Assembly: GCA_016234685.1 (NCBI GenBank)
Contig: JACRAT010000042.1
Location: 1-57,640, forward strand
Reading direction: 5' to 3'
DNA length: 57,640 nucleotides
Source: Nitrosomonadales bacterium
GTDB taxonomy: Bacteria; Pseudomonadota; Gammaproteobacteria; Burkholderiales; Gallionellaceae
Of this stretch, positions 36,809 to 45,358 are shown in pieces. Below the pieces are notes generated by a model. The model saw nothing but the letters and a program-made list of their open reading frames with translations. It was not told the DNA's origin and did no database searches. The position numbers were made by a program, and so were the translations under genes. Positions within the stretch are counted from its first letter, which is position 1. The number at the start of each line of letters is the position of its first letter.

Positions 36809-38857
36809 TCACTTCGGCATGTTCTGACGAGTACGGCGGAACAGGAACACCACACCGGCGGTCATCGCGACCCAAATCAGGAACAGCAGCCAGTAACGAT
36901 ATTCGTCGATGAACGCCTTGAAGCTCCAAGCACTGGGATAGTAAACCTTTGCACCGCCCGGCTCATGGCTATTCACCGTCATCAACACGCCTGCCGCATC
37001 CACGAAGGCCACGTCATCGTGATCGAACTGGAAGTTGTGCGCCAGTATCTCATTGCCTTCTTGCCCAGGCGCGATCTGCAAACCGGACGAGCCGCCCGCC
37101 TTCACCAACTGGGCAATGACTACGCCGGGAAGCTGGTCGACGTCGAGCATGGTATTGCCTTCCTTGCCATCGACGACCTGAATATGCCCCTTGTCAAAAT
37201 GCACCGGCGCATATTTCACATCCATCACCGGACGCCCGATCACCAGAAACGGATTCTCAGGCTTGACTGGTGCGGCGGCATCATAGAAATTGATGCGCTT
37301 GTAGTTGACTGCCAACGACTGATCCATCACCAGCTTGGTCAGCATCTCCAGCACCTGCTCGGGACGATTCAGATAAGACTTCGGCAGATAAGTGTCGAAA
37401 CCATCCTTGAAGTACATCGACAAGCCCATGAATTCCTTGGGTTCGTCGGCACTGTGCTTCGCCACCACCAGCGAACTGCTGGGCATCACTTGCATCGGGA
37501 AGCGCGGCAGATCGCCGTGACAATCGCCCTCGATGTATTCGCGCTGAGCGACCAAGCGGATCGACGTATGGCGCGACAACCCTTCCTTCGGGATCGGCAC
37601 GGAGATCGCGTGAGAACGTCCGTCATTCTCCAGACGCACCGCACGCTCCAGCACGTTATTGAAGTAAACGTAGAACATCGCCGGATGATCGTCGCTGGCT
37701 GGCGCTGCCGTCACCTCAAGATCCAGACTTTCCGGCACATAGCCCGCCGGCATCTGGTCAACCGAATATGCAAAGTCCCACTCAGCCAGTCGATCCACTT
37801 GGCGGGTTTCCGTATTCAGCCCCATAGACGACAACAGCAAACGATAGCGCGGCTCGCCACCGGCTTTTTCCTTCTCCAGCGGGAACACCTGATAAGGGCT
37901 GCCCGCCGCCAGCACGATCCACTTCGAAGACAGGAAGTAGAATGGCTCGACATCGAACGGCTCGGACAACGCGATCACGCGCCGCCCATCGTTCAACGAC
38001 AACAGCGTGGCATTCGAGCTACCCGTTCCCACGCCAAACGTAGACTGCATCTCACCATCCGGCGCGATCACGACCTGCCCCACATCCGGCAAACGCACGA
38101 AGCGCACCTTCTTGTTCTCGCGCGCCAGCATCTCGCTCAAGCCCCACGCAGCGGAGAACACCTCCTTGGTGATCGCGCCCTGCGGCAAGCTGACCTTGAC
38201 TTCACGCGGCAACAGATCCCACGCACCGCGCAACGAAGCTGCGCTGGTCGACAACGTCATGGAAAGCGAAGACTCTGGCTTGATGTAAAGGAAACCTCCA
38301 TTGACGCGCTCATCTAGGCAGCGATCATCGGAGAACAACATCGACACACGAAACTCGACGCGAATGAAACCATCCTTGCTGAGCAAGTCTGCCTTGCTGA
38401 CTGGAACATCCAACACCTGATCGCCATCCGCCAGCAAACTGGCCGCCGCGCGCGGCGTATTGTTCACGTACACCCGCACATTGGAGAGCTTATGCAACAA
38501 CGGCGACGAACGATAGTGCAGACGAATCCGCCCAGACGACAGATCCACATCACGCGGAACCGGGAAGAACACTGCCGACGAGTGCGTAGACTGCACGCCA
38601 TCGAACTGGATACCCGTTTTGTAACCCAAGTCTGCCAGCGTGGTTTCCAGCTGCACCGAGCCGGTGCGCTTGTCTTCTGCGGGAGCTTGCTCTTCAGTCT
38701 TCTCAACCGACTTTTTCTTGCTCTTCGAGCTAGATTCACCCGGCAGGGAGCGATCCAGACCAGAGTGGCTCTTCGCCATCACCGGGGCACTGACCAGCCC
38801 GACCAGCGCAAAAACCGCGCATTGCGCGGCAACCATCCTCATCAACTTGGCTAACAT
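36809..38857 (-). CDS. BcsB-like periplasmic polymer synthase subunit
   Basis: A 682-residue protein of the cellulose synthase regulator (BcsB) family. Signal peptide 1-28 (ends VMA), a lysine/glutamate-rich linker, then the carbohydrate-binding and flavodoxin-like repeats with LGYKTGIQFDGVQ, RIRLHYRSSPLLHKLSNVRVYVNN and DDRCLDERVNGG. A C-terminal membrane anchor (YWLLFLIWVAMTAGVVFLF) would pair with the synthase. The start at 38857 has GGGAG upstream and a clean signal peptide; the frame is open to 38920. First gene of a four-gene operon, with the 273-bp gap back to cyc2 holding the cyc2 terminator and presumably its promoter. Confidence 0.87.
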   Translation of the reverse strand: MLAKLMRMVAAQCAVFALVGLVSAPVMAKSHSGLDRSLPGESSSKSKKKSVEKTEEQAPAEDKRTGSVQLETTLADLGYKTGIQFDGVQSTHSSAVFFPVPRDVDLSSGRIRLHYRSSPLLHKLSNVRVYVNNTPRAAASLLADGDQVLDVPVSKADLLSKDGFIRVEFRVSMLFSDDRCLDERVNGGFLYIKPESSLSMTLSTSAASLRGAWDLLPREVKVSLPQGAITKEVFSAAWGLSEMLARENKKVRFVRLPDVGQVVIAPDGEMQSTFGVGTGSSNATLLSLNDGRRVIALSEPFDVEPFYFLSSKWIVLAAGSPYQVFPLEKEKAGGEPRYRLLLSSMGLNTETRQVDRLAEWDFAYSVDQMPAGYVPESLDLEVTAAPASDDHPAMFYVYFNNVLERAVRLENDGRSHAISVPIPKEGLSRHTSIRLVAQREYIEGDCHGDLPRFPMQVMPSSSLVVAKHSADEPKEFMGLSMYFKDGFDTYLPKSYLNRPEQVLEMLTKLVMDQSLAVNYKRINFYDAAAPVKPENPFLVIGRPVMDVKYAPVHFDKGHIQVVDGKEGNTMLDVDQLPGVVIAQLVKAGGSSGLQIAPGQEGNEILAHNFQFDHDDVAFVDAAGVLMTVNSHEPGGAKVYYPSAWSFKAFIDEYRYWLLFLIWVAMTAGVVFLFRRTRQNMPK

Positions 38858-39065
38858 CAATTCTTTCTCCCTCGGCCAAACAAAGCCAGACCACCCAATC
38901 AACAAGGCGCGCTCACTCAATCCAACCCGGAGTTATAAAATCCTACAAAACCCATACATGCAACGGGTGCGCCTACGCTCAAAACCAAATCTGAGCGAAT
39001 TATTCAACAAAATTAAACAGAAAGCAACGTAATCTAATATTGAATCTAGCCAACGACATTTTTGC

Positions 39066-39102
39066 ACTACAAAAACAAAAACGGGGAGGCACCCCTCCCC
39101 GT
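39066..39102 (-). terminator. Rho-independent terminator of cyc2
   Basis: A perfect 9-bp stem (ACGGGGAGG / CCTCCCCGT, 39081-39102) with a CACC loop is followed on the minus strand by TTTTGTTTTTG. It is 28 bp after the cyc2 stop and should separate cyc2 from the exopolysaccharide operon. Confidence 0.87.
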
Positions 39103-39130
39103 CTAACTGCCTAACTTTTAAACTACAAGA

Positions 39131-40441
39131 TTAGAACAGAGTTTCCAGCAACAGCGTTGTTGCAGTCTTGCCAACTGGCTCGGTGCCTGCAACTGTATTC
39201 CAAGCAGAACCAGATTGTGTTGTGTAAGTCAAGCTCAGACCGATGTTTTGGGCCAACTCGTAAGTACCAGCAACCATGATTGCATTGTCCTTATCGTTAA
39301 CACCAGCACCAGTCTTAGCCATACGAGCTGCAACCTGAACTGTTGCAACGTGAGGGATCACGCCAACTTCAGCTGCCACGTTGAAAGATGTGGAGGAAGT
39401 CGTACCCGCTGCGCCCAGTGCACCACCCTTATTGAAGATGTTGGTAGCTGTAGCAGAACCGGCTGGAGCTGTACCGTAAGACGCGTAGAAGCCAACTGGC
39501 ATTCCAGCCATTTCACCTTGCAACTGACCATCGACGATGGTTGCGCGCGGAGCATTAGCTACGCCAGCGAAGAACACATTGCTACCGCCAGTCACAGTAC
39601 TCTTACCGCCGAAATACTGAATACCGAAGCCTGCATCAAAGCCGGCCAAGTCCATGATCACAGCTCCACGAGCGTATGTCAGCGGCAATTGACCTGCGCC
39701 ACCAACCGCTTGGTTGCCAGCCATTTCATACTTGCCGATATTGATGAAGCCCATGTCGTTATTAGCGACCAAAGAAATACCGGTTGCTGCCGTGTTTGTA
39801 CCGAAGTACTGGGAAGCAGAGGTAGCCTTAACGTGCTGACCAGCCATACCCGAGTTACCCATCAGCTTGTGCGTGTTAGCCGCACCAGTGTTCAGCAACT
39901 CAAAGCTGTATGCCGCGCCCTGACCATTGCTGGAGTGGATAACCAAACCAACGCGCGCGTCAGCTACCGGGAACAACAGGGCCAACTTGCCCGCACCGAC
40001 GATGCCGCCGGTATTTGCTGCACCGCCACCACCCAGACCCGCTTCAGCCAAGTAGCCAGCGAAGTCAGAGGCACGACCACCCAAGAACAAAGACAGTTCG
40101 CCGCCGGTGCTAGGAACACCCCATTGATTCTGGGAAGGACCCGCAACGCCCGCTACCGAACCACGGGACTGAGTAGCCCAGTAAGTAGTTGTAAATACGC
40201 CGAGGTTCAGGCGATCAGGGATATCCAGATGCTCACCTTCAACCTTGCCTTGCGCACCGATCATGGTGAAGCCAGAAGCCTTGAAGGAACGACCGAAACC
40301 GTTCAACAGCGGGAAATGCTGGAAGTGACATGCGGAACAAGCCATGCCGGTTTGACGCGCAAAAACTGGAACTGCGGATGCTTCTGGAGCGAACGCTGCT
40401 GCGGCCAGCACGCCAACCAGGGAAAGGGCTACTTTTTTCAT
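39131..40441 (-). CDS. cyc2: Cyc2-type outer-membrane cytochrome-porin, putative Fe(II) oxidase
   Basis: A 436-residue outer-membrane protein. The signal peptide ends at ASA (residues 21-23). Just after it comes the family's N-terminal block: FARQTGMACSACH with one heme c site (Cys35, Cys38, His39), then FQHFPLLNGFGRSFKASG. The remaining 380 or so residues are Gly/Ala/Thr-rich alternating strands typical of a porin barrel, and the protein ends in Phe, the outer-membrane sorting signal. This fused monoheme cytochrome-porin layout and length are those of Cyc2, the Fe(II) oxidase of neutrophilic and acidophilic iron oxidisers. Codons are less GC-rich and more uniform than in neighbours, as expected of a highly expressed gene. 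GAGGAG precedes the ATG. Confidence 0.85.
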   Translation of the reverse strand: MKKVALSLVGVLAAAAFAPEASAVPVFARQTGMACSACHFQHFPLLNGFGRSFKASGFTMIGAQGKVEGEHLDIPDRLNLGVFTTTYWATQSRGSVAGVAGPSQNQWGVPSTGGELSLFLGGRASDFAGYLAEAGLGGGGAANTGGIVGAGKLALLFPVADARVGLVIHSSNGQGAAYSFELLNTGAANTHKLMGNSGMAGQHVKATSASQYFGTNTAATGISLVANNDMGFINIGKYEMAGNQAVGGAGQLPLTYARGAVIMDLAGFDAGFGIQYFGGKSTVTGGSNVFFAGVANAPRATIVDGQLQGEMAGMPVGFYASYGTAPAGSATATNIFNKGGALGAAGTTSSTSFNVAAEVGVIPHVATVQVAARMAKTGAGVNDKDNAIMVAGTYELAQNIGLSLTYTTQSGSAWNTVAGTEPVGKTATTLLLETLF

Positions 40442-40518
40442 TATTTCTCCTCGAGGAAAAAGTTAACAGACAACTTAGTTAGTGATGGCCGCAAAACCCC
40501 TCTGCGACCACGGCACGC

Positions 40519-40548
40519 AAGATACCCGCCCAGATTTCCCAGTGTCAA
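40519..40548 (-). promoter_or_regulatory. Predicted sigma70 promoter of cyc2
   Basis: On the minus strand a perfect TTGACA (40543-40548) is spaced 18 bp from TATCTT (40519-40524). This places the start near 40512 and gives a leader of about 70 nt. A strong -35 box fits the high expression reported for Cyc2 in iron oxidisers. Confidence 0.65.
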
Positions 40549-40830
40549 AGCGTATTTGCCTAATGTTACATTTCTGCAACAGTCAGACTTGCGTAAACCG
40601 CCCCCCCCCTCGCAGTGACGACATCTCGCCGACTCGTCACCGGCTTCTCGTCACTCTGCTCCGCACGCCCATCCGGCGAGATTTTAATCCATTGAATCAA
40701 ATGATAATTCAACTTTTCGGCGAGCAGGCCCGGATATTGCAATGGTTTTTAGGCCCAAAACCGAGCTGCTCATCACTCAGCTCGCCTATCGAGGCAGATC
40801 CATCATCAATCATCTACAAGGAGAAACGCC
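40549..40830. other. Divergent intergenic region between cyc2 and the prepilin gene
   Basis: No gene is seen here. It holds an eight- to nine-base C run near 40600, an AT-rich stretch near 40682-40715 that could be the prepilin promoter (no clear -35/-10 pair), and a 7-bp hairpin at 40762-40784 (CGAGCTG / CAGCTCG) in what would be the prepilin leader. CAAGGAGA precedes the prepilin ATG. Confidence 0.5.
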
Positions 40831-41511
40831 ATGAAACGCAATCAATCTGGTTTTACCCTGATCGAGATCGCCATCGTTTTGGTGATCATCGGGCTGCTGC
40901 TGGGCGGCGTAGTTAAGGGGCAGGAGTTAATCAATAGCGCAAAAGTGAAGAATCTGGCGAATGACTTCAGGAATATCCCGCTGTTGATCTACGACTATCA
41001 GGACAAATACCGAGCGCTGCCGGGCGATGACTCTTCTGCGGCCAGCCATGTGAATGGCGGCACGAACGCCACGACGCCCGCCAATACCATCGGCAATGGC
41101 ATCATCAACGGTGCGTGGAACAGCAGCACCGCAAGCGACGAGTCGTACCTATTCTGGCAACACGTTCGGCTGGCGAACCTGACCTCCGGCTCGACCACCG
41201 TAGGCGCAACGGACTATCTGCCGACCAACACCATGGGCGGGAACCTCGGCATTCAGAGCGCGACCACCAGCGCCACCAGCACACCCGTCAAAGACAGCGC
41301 CAACGTCGCCATCCGGGGGACTTATGTCATCTGCTCCAGCAACATCCCCGGCAAATACGCAAAGCAGCTGGACACACAACTCGATGACGGCAACACCGCC
41401 AGCGGCTCATTGCTCGCCACCCCCAGCAGCGGCTACGCAACAGGCAACGCCGCCACCGCGACCGCCAGCATAGACGACGCGACCAGTTATACGGTTTGCA
41501 TGGGGATTTGA
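40831..41511 (+). CDS. Type IV prepilin-like protein
   Basis: A 226-residue secreted pseudopilin or pilin-like protein. The class III leader MKRNQSG is cut before Phe8 (FTLIEIAIVLVIIGLLLGG), and Glu12 is the conserved Glu5 of the mature protein. Two cysteines near residues 168 and 223 could form the C-terminal disulfide loop. The body is rich in Ser, Thr, Ala and Asn. No pilus assembly genes are adjacent. It is divergent from cyc2 with 389 bp between starts. A role at the surface near the iron-oxidation machinery is speculation. Confidence 0.82.
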   Translation: MKRNQSGFTLIEIAIVLVIIGLLLGGVVKGQELINSAKVKNLANDFRNIPLLIYDYQDKYRALPGDDSSAASHVNGGTNATTPANTIGNGIINGAWNSSTASDESYLFWQHVRLANLTSGSTTVGATDYLPTNTMGGNLGIQSATTSATSTPVKDSANVAIRGTYVICSSNIPGKYAKQLDTQLDDGNTASGSLLATPSSGYATGNAATATASIDDATSYTVCMGI

Positions 41512-41520
41512 TGCCGCATC

Positions 41521-41755
41521 CCCCTCTCCCGCAAGCGGGAGAGGGGCTGGGGTGAGGGACGGCAGGTTAAACCCTGAGATTGCCCATTAGAAAAAATCAC
41601 GTCATTCCGGCCCTTCGACAGGCTCAGGACCGGCTGGCCTACGGTCAGGCCGGAATCCAGACAATCAGAAATTCCCCACGCAAGTGGGGCTGCATCATGG
41701 TTTTGTCCGCTTCGCGGTGATTATTTTGTTGCTGGATACCGGCCTTCGCCGGTAT
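41521..41755. repeat. Cluster of REP-like intergenic palindromes
   Basis: The 298-bp gap holds no gene but four palindromes. The first has a 12-bp stem (CCCCTCTCCCGC / GCGGGAGAGGGG, 41521-41546). The second has ATTCCGGCC (41604-41612) and GGCCGGAAT (41648-41656) enclosing CCCTTCGACAGGCTCAGGAC. The third is CCCCAC-GCAA-GTGGGG (41674-41689). The fourth is ATACCGGC-CTTC-GCCGGTAT (41736-41755). Such units are common dispersed repeats in proteobacterial genomes. None has a T tract that would make it a terminator. Confidence 0.75.
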
Positions 41756-41809
41756 GACGACCTCGTGGATTATCTGGATTAAGCCGACGCGGCAAGTTCT
41801 TGGCTCCCA

Positions 41810-43780
41810 TCATCCCTCACGCAAACGGGCCTCGGCTTCAGCCAGCGCCAGCGGCTGTCCGAGCAGCACCAGCACATCGCCTATCATCAGCACCAAGTCG
41901 CTGCTCGGCTTTTCGCCGCTCACGTTGTGCCTGCGCAGGGAGTTCACTTCGACACCCAGCGTTTCCAGATCGAGGCTGACCAAGGTCTTGCCGACTGCCG
42001 CATCGCCTTCGTCCAGCATCACGCTTTGCAGGCGCGCTTGCAGACTTTCGGCCAGCTCGTCCATCTCTGCCTCGGGCGACTGGAAGTAGCTGCCCATCGC
42101 GCTATAGCGCCGCGCCCGATTCTCGCGCAGGCGGCGCATCACGCGGTTGATCGGCACGCCCGACATGATGAGCGTCTGCGAGGCCAGCATCACGCTACCT
42201 TCCAGCACCTCGGCCACCACCTCGGCAGCGCCGGCTTGCTTCAGCGCCTCGACGTGCGTGTCGTCCGGCGTGCGCACCACCACCGGCAGATCGGGGCGCA
42301 ACTCGCGCACATGCCGCAGGATGCGAAGGGCTGAGTGCTTGTCGTTGTAGCTCACCACCAAAGTCTTGGCGCGCATCAAGCCCGCCGCCAGTAGCACTTC
42401 GCGCTTGCCTGCATCACCGTAGACCACCTCTTCGCCCGCCGCCACCGCGCTACGCACCCGGCTCGAATCGAGATCGAGCGCAATGAAGCGCATCCCTTCG
42501 CGCGTCAAAAACTTACCCAGCGTCTGTCCGCTGCGCCCGTAGCCGCAGATGATGACGTGCTCGTTCGCCGCCATGCTGCGCACGGCGATCTGGTGCATCT
42601 GCATCGCGCGGAACATCCATTCATCGGGCGAGATACGGCGGGCGACGGCCTCGGCGTGCTGGATCAAGAACGGCGCTGCCAGCATCGACAACAGCATCGC
42701 CGCCAAAATCACCTGACTGACTTGCCCGCTCAGCAAATGGCCTTCACCCGCCACCGACAGCAACACGAAACCGAATTCTCCCGCCTGCGCCAAACCCAAG
42801 CCAGTGCGGATCGCCGCCCCCCAATCCGTACCGAAAGCCCGCGCCAAAGCCGCCACCACCACGGCCTTGAGCAACAACAAGCCCAGCAAGGCCAGCAGCA
42901 CCCAGCCGAACGAGGCGAACATCAATTCCAGATTCAGCATCATGCCTATGGTCACGAAGAACAATCCCATCAGCACATCGCGGAAAGGCTTGATGTCCTC
43001 TTCCACCTGATAGCGATATTCGGTCTCGGCGATCAAGATGCCCGCGACGAACGCGCCCAGCGCCAGCGACAGCCCTGCCAGATCAGTGAGATAAGCCAGC
43101 CCCAGCGTGATGAACAGCACGTTGATCATGAACAATTCGGAGGAATTCTGCCGCGCCACCAGATGGAACCACGGACGCATCAGGCGCTGGCCGAACACCA
43201 GCAAAGCCAGCAATACGACGCCCGCCTTGAGCAAAGCCAAGCCCAACATCGTGGAAAGATTGCCCTCGGGACTCGCCAGCGCGGGAATGACGATCAACAA
43301 CGGGACGACGGCCAGATCCTGGAACAACAGCACGCCCATGATCTGCTGCCCGTGCGGCATGTTCAACTCAGCGCGCTCGACCAGCATCTTGCTCACGATG
43401 GCCGTGGACGACATCGCCAGCACGCCACCCAAGGCCACACCGGCGCGCCAATCCAGCCCAAAAGCCAGCGCACACAGGCCGACGCAGACCAGCGTCACCC
43501 CGACCTGCGCGCCCCCCAGCCCGAACACGATGCGCCGCATCGCCTTCAGTTTGGACAGACTGAATTCCAGCCCGATGCTGAACATCAGGAACACCACACC
43601 GAACTCGCCGAGATGCCGCGCCTGTGGCGTATCCGGTATCCAGCCCAAGGCGTGCGGCCCGATCAAAATGCCCACCGTGAGATAGCCCAGCATCACCGGC
43701 AGGCGCAATACACGACACAGCACCACCACCATCACGGCGGCGGCCAACAGAATCAAAACGAGCTGTAAAGAATTATCCAT
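41810..43780 (-). CDS. CPA2 cation:proton antiporter with RCK domains (Kef/YbaL type)
   Basis: A 656-residue membrane transporter with a 12- to 13-helix Na+/H+ exchanger domain (about 1-385), including GVLAMSSTAIVSKML and GLSLALGAFVAG. A TrkA-N Rossmann domain (about 410-530, NEHVIICGYGRSGQTLG) and a TrkA-C domain (about 570-655) follow. It exports K+ or other cations in exchange for protons and is gated by nucleotides or glutathione adducts in relatives. The ATG at 43780 is preferred over a TTG 18 bp upstream. Divergent from kdsD with 76 bp between starts. Confidence 0.9.
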   Translation of the reverse strand: MDNSLQLVLILLAAAVMVVVLCRVLRLPVMLGYLTVGILIGPHALGWIPDTPQARHLGEFGVVFLMFSIGLEFSLSKLKAMRRIVFGLGGAQVGVTLVCVGLCALAFGLDWRAGVALGGVLAMSSTAIVSKMLVERAELNMPHGQQIMGVLLFQDLAVVPLLIVIPALASPEGNLSTMLGLALLKAGVVLLALLVFGQRLMRPWFHLVARQNSSELFMINVLFITLGLAYLTDLAGLSLALGAFVAGILIAETEYRYQVEEDIKPFRDVLMGLFFVTIGMMLNLELMFASFGWVLLALLGLLLLKAVVVAALARAFGTDWGAAIRTGLGLAQAGEFGFVLLSVAGEGHLLSGQVSQVILAAMLLSMLAAPFLIQHAEAVARRISPDEWMFRAMQMHQIAVRSMAANEHVIICGYGRSGQTLGKFLTREGMRFIALDLDSSRVRSAVAAGEEVVYGDAGKREVLLAAGLMRAKTLVVSYNDKHSALRILRHVRELRPDLPVVVRTPDDTHVEALKQAGAAEVVAEVLEGSVMLASQTLIMSGVPINRVMRRLRENRARRYSAMGSYFQSPEAEMDELAESLQARLQSVMLDEGDAAVGKTLVSLDLETLGVEVNSLRRHNVSGEKPSSDLVLMIGDVLVLLGQPLALAEAEARLREG

Positions 43781-43842
43781 GCCCGGATAATGCCGCAAAC
43801 CAGTGCCGCTTTCAAAATTTCACCGCCGCAGAGGGCCACTGT

Positions 43843-43848
43843 TATAAT
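43843..43848 (+). promoter_or_regulatory. -10 box of the kdsD operon, near-leaderless
   Basis: A perfect TATAAT lies only 8 bp before the kdsD ATG. Transcription would begin within two or three bases of the start codon, and no ribosome-binding site fits in between. The -35 region (TCACCG at 17-bp spacing) is weak. Confidence 0.5.
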
Positions 43849-43856
43849 CCCCGGCC

Positions 43857-44840
43857 ATGAATAATTCCTCCGCCGCTTCCCGCGCCCTCGATCTGGCGCG
43901 CGAGGTCATCAACATCGAAGCCGCCGCTGTCCAAGCGCTGACCCAGCGCATAGACGAGCATTTCCTGCGCGCCCTGAACCTCATCCTCGACTGCCGTGGC
44001 CGCGTGATCGTCAGCGGCATGGGCAAGAGCGGGCACATCGCGCGCAAGATCGCCGCGACACTCTCCAGCACCGGCACGCCTGCCTATTTCGTCCATCCGG
44101 GCGAGGCCAGCCACGGCGACTTGGGCATGGTCACAGCGCAGGATGTGTTCATCGCGCTGTCCTATTCCGGCGAAAGTTCCGAGCTACTGACCATCGTGCC
44201 CATCCTCAAGCGGCAAGGGGCCAAGCTCATCAGCATCACCGGCAAGCCGAATTCGAATCTGGCGCTGGAAGCCGACGTACATCTCAACGGCGCAGTAGAC
44301 AAAGAAGCCTGCCCGATGGGGTTGGCTCCCACCGCCAGCACCACGGCGGCGCTGGCCTTGGGCGATGCACTGGCGGTGGCACTGCTGGATGCGCGCGGCT
44401 TCGGCAAGGAAGATTTTGCCCGCTCCCATCCCGGCGGCAGTCTGGGGCGGCGCTTGCTCACCCATGTGCGCGACATCATGCACACCGACACGGCCATTCC
44501 CGCCGTGAACGAAACGGCCACGCTGGCCGAAGCGATACTGGAGATCTCCCGCAAGGGCTTGGGCATGACCGCCATCGTGGACGGCAGCCAGCATCTGCTC
44601 GGCATCTACACCGACGGCGACCTGCGCCGCACCCTAGAAAAACGTCTCGATTTCAACGCCACGCCGATCCGCGAGGTGATGTCGCCCCACCCGCGCAGCA
44701 TCAGCCCGGACGCCTTGGCCGCCGAGGCGGTGGAGTTGATGGAGCGCCACAACATCAGCCAGATGCTGGTGGTGGCGGGCGACGGACAACTGGTCGGCGC
44801 ACTCAACATGCACGACCTGTTACGCGCAAAGGTGATCTGA
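43857..44840 (+). CDS. kdsD: D-arabinose 5-phosphate isomerase
   Basis: The 327-residue enzyme makes arabinose 5-phosphate from ribulose 5-phosphate, the first step of Kdo synthesis. An N-terminal SIS domain (about 35-180) has SGMGKSGHIARKIAATLSS and LSYSGESSELL. Two CBS domains follow (about 205-262 and 270-327). It heads the operon kdsD-kdsC-lptC-lptA-lptB, whose genes overlap or abut; the TGATG junction with kdsC overlaps by 1 nt. Confidence 0.95.
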   Translation: MNNSSAASRALDLAREVINIEAAAVQALTQRIDEHFLRALNLILDCRGRVIVSGMGKSGHIARKIAATLSSTGTPAYFVHPGEASHGDLGMVTAQDVFIALSYSGESSELLTIVPILKRQGAKLISITGKPNSNLALEADVHLNGAVDKEACPMGLAPTASTTAALALGDALAVALLDARGFGKEDFARSHPGGSLGRRLLTHVRDIMHTDTAIPAVNETATLAEAILEISRKGLGMTAIVDGSQHLLGIYTDGDLRRTLEKRLDFNATPIREVMSPHPRSISPDALAAEAVELMERHNISQMLVVAGDGQLVGALNMHDLLRAKVI

Positions 44841-45358
44841 TGACGCTGCAACAAGCCAAATTCATCCGCCTCATCGCCTTCGATGTCGACGGCATCATGA
44901 CCGACGGCGGACTGTACCTTTCCGATTCCGGCGAAGAGTTCAAGCGTTTCAACTCGCTGGACGGTCACGGCCTGAAGATGCTCAAAGCCTCCGGCGTGGA
45001 ACTCGCCATCATCACCGGGCGCACCTCGCGCTGCGTCGAACGGCGCGCGCAGAATCTCGGCATCAACCATGTCTATCAGGGCGTACACAACAAACTGGCA
45101 ACCTTGCAGTTGCTGCTGTCCGAGCTGAACATCGCCATCGAGAATGCCGCGTTCATGGGCGACGACGTGGTGGATCTGCCCGCCATGAGCCGCGCCGGGC
45201 TGGCGATCAGCGTGCCGGATGCGCCACAGATCGTGCGCGACCGCTCCCACTATGTCACGCAACGGCGCGGCGGCAACGGCGCGGTGCGCGAAGCCTGCGA
45301 GATGCTGATGGCGGCGCAAGGCACGCTGGACGCGCAACTCGCGCCCTATCTGGCATGA
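44840..45358 (+). CDS. kdsC: 3-deoxy-D-manno-octulosonate 8-phosphate phosphatase
   Basis: The 172-residue HAD-family phosphatase removes the phosphate from Kdo 8-phosphate. The nucleophile motif FDVDGIMTDGGLYLS has Asp15 and Asp17; GDDVVDLPAM is motif IV. It lacks a cap domain, as the tetrameric KdsC enzymes do. It overlaps kdsD by 1 nt and lptC by 4 nt. Confidence 0.95.
   Translation: MTLQQAKFIRLIAFDVDGIMTDGGLYLSDSGEEFKRFNSLDGHGLKMLKASGVELAIITGRTSRCVERRAQNLGINHVYQGVHNKLATLQLLLSELNIAIENAAFMGDDVVDLPAMSRAGLAISVPDAPQIVRDRSHYVTQRRGGNGAVREACEMLMAAQGTLDAQLAPYLA

Noticed and set aside
36965-38317. A 450-codon plus-strand open frame opposite the BcsB-like gene.
   Set aside because: His/Arg-rich low-complexity translation typical of antisense; the minus strand gives a signal peptide, BcsB motifs and an anchor.
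39215-40618. A 467-codon plus-strand open frame opposite cyc2.
   Set aside because: It is Cys/Thr/Ser-rich antisense of the cytochrome-porin, spans the cyc2 promoter and has no ribosome-binding site.
41521-41546. The strong hairpin after the prepilin gene as a terminator.
   Set aside because: No T tract follows on either strand; it matches the style of dispersed REP units instead.
42557-43768. A 403-codon plus-strand open frame opposite the antiporter.
   Set aside because: Gln/His-rich antisense of membrane helices; the antiporter is complete on the other strand.
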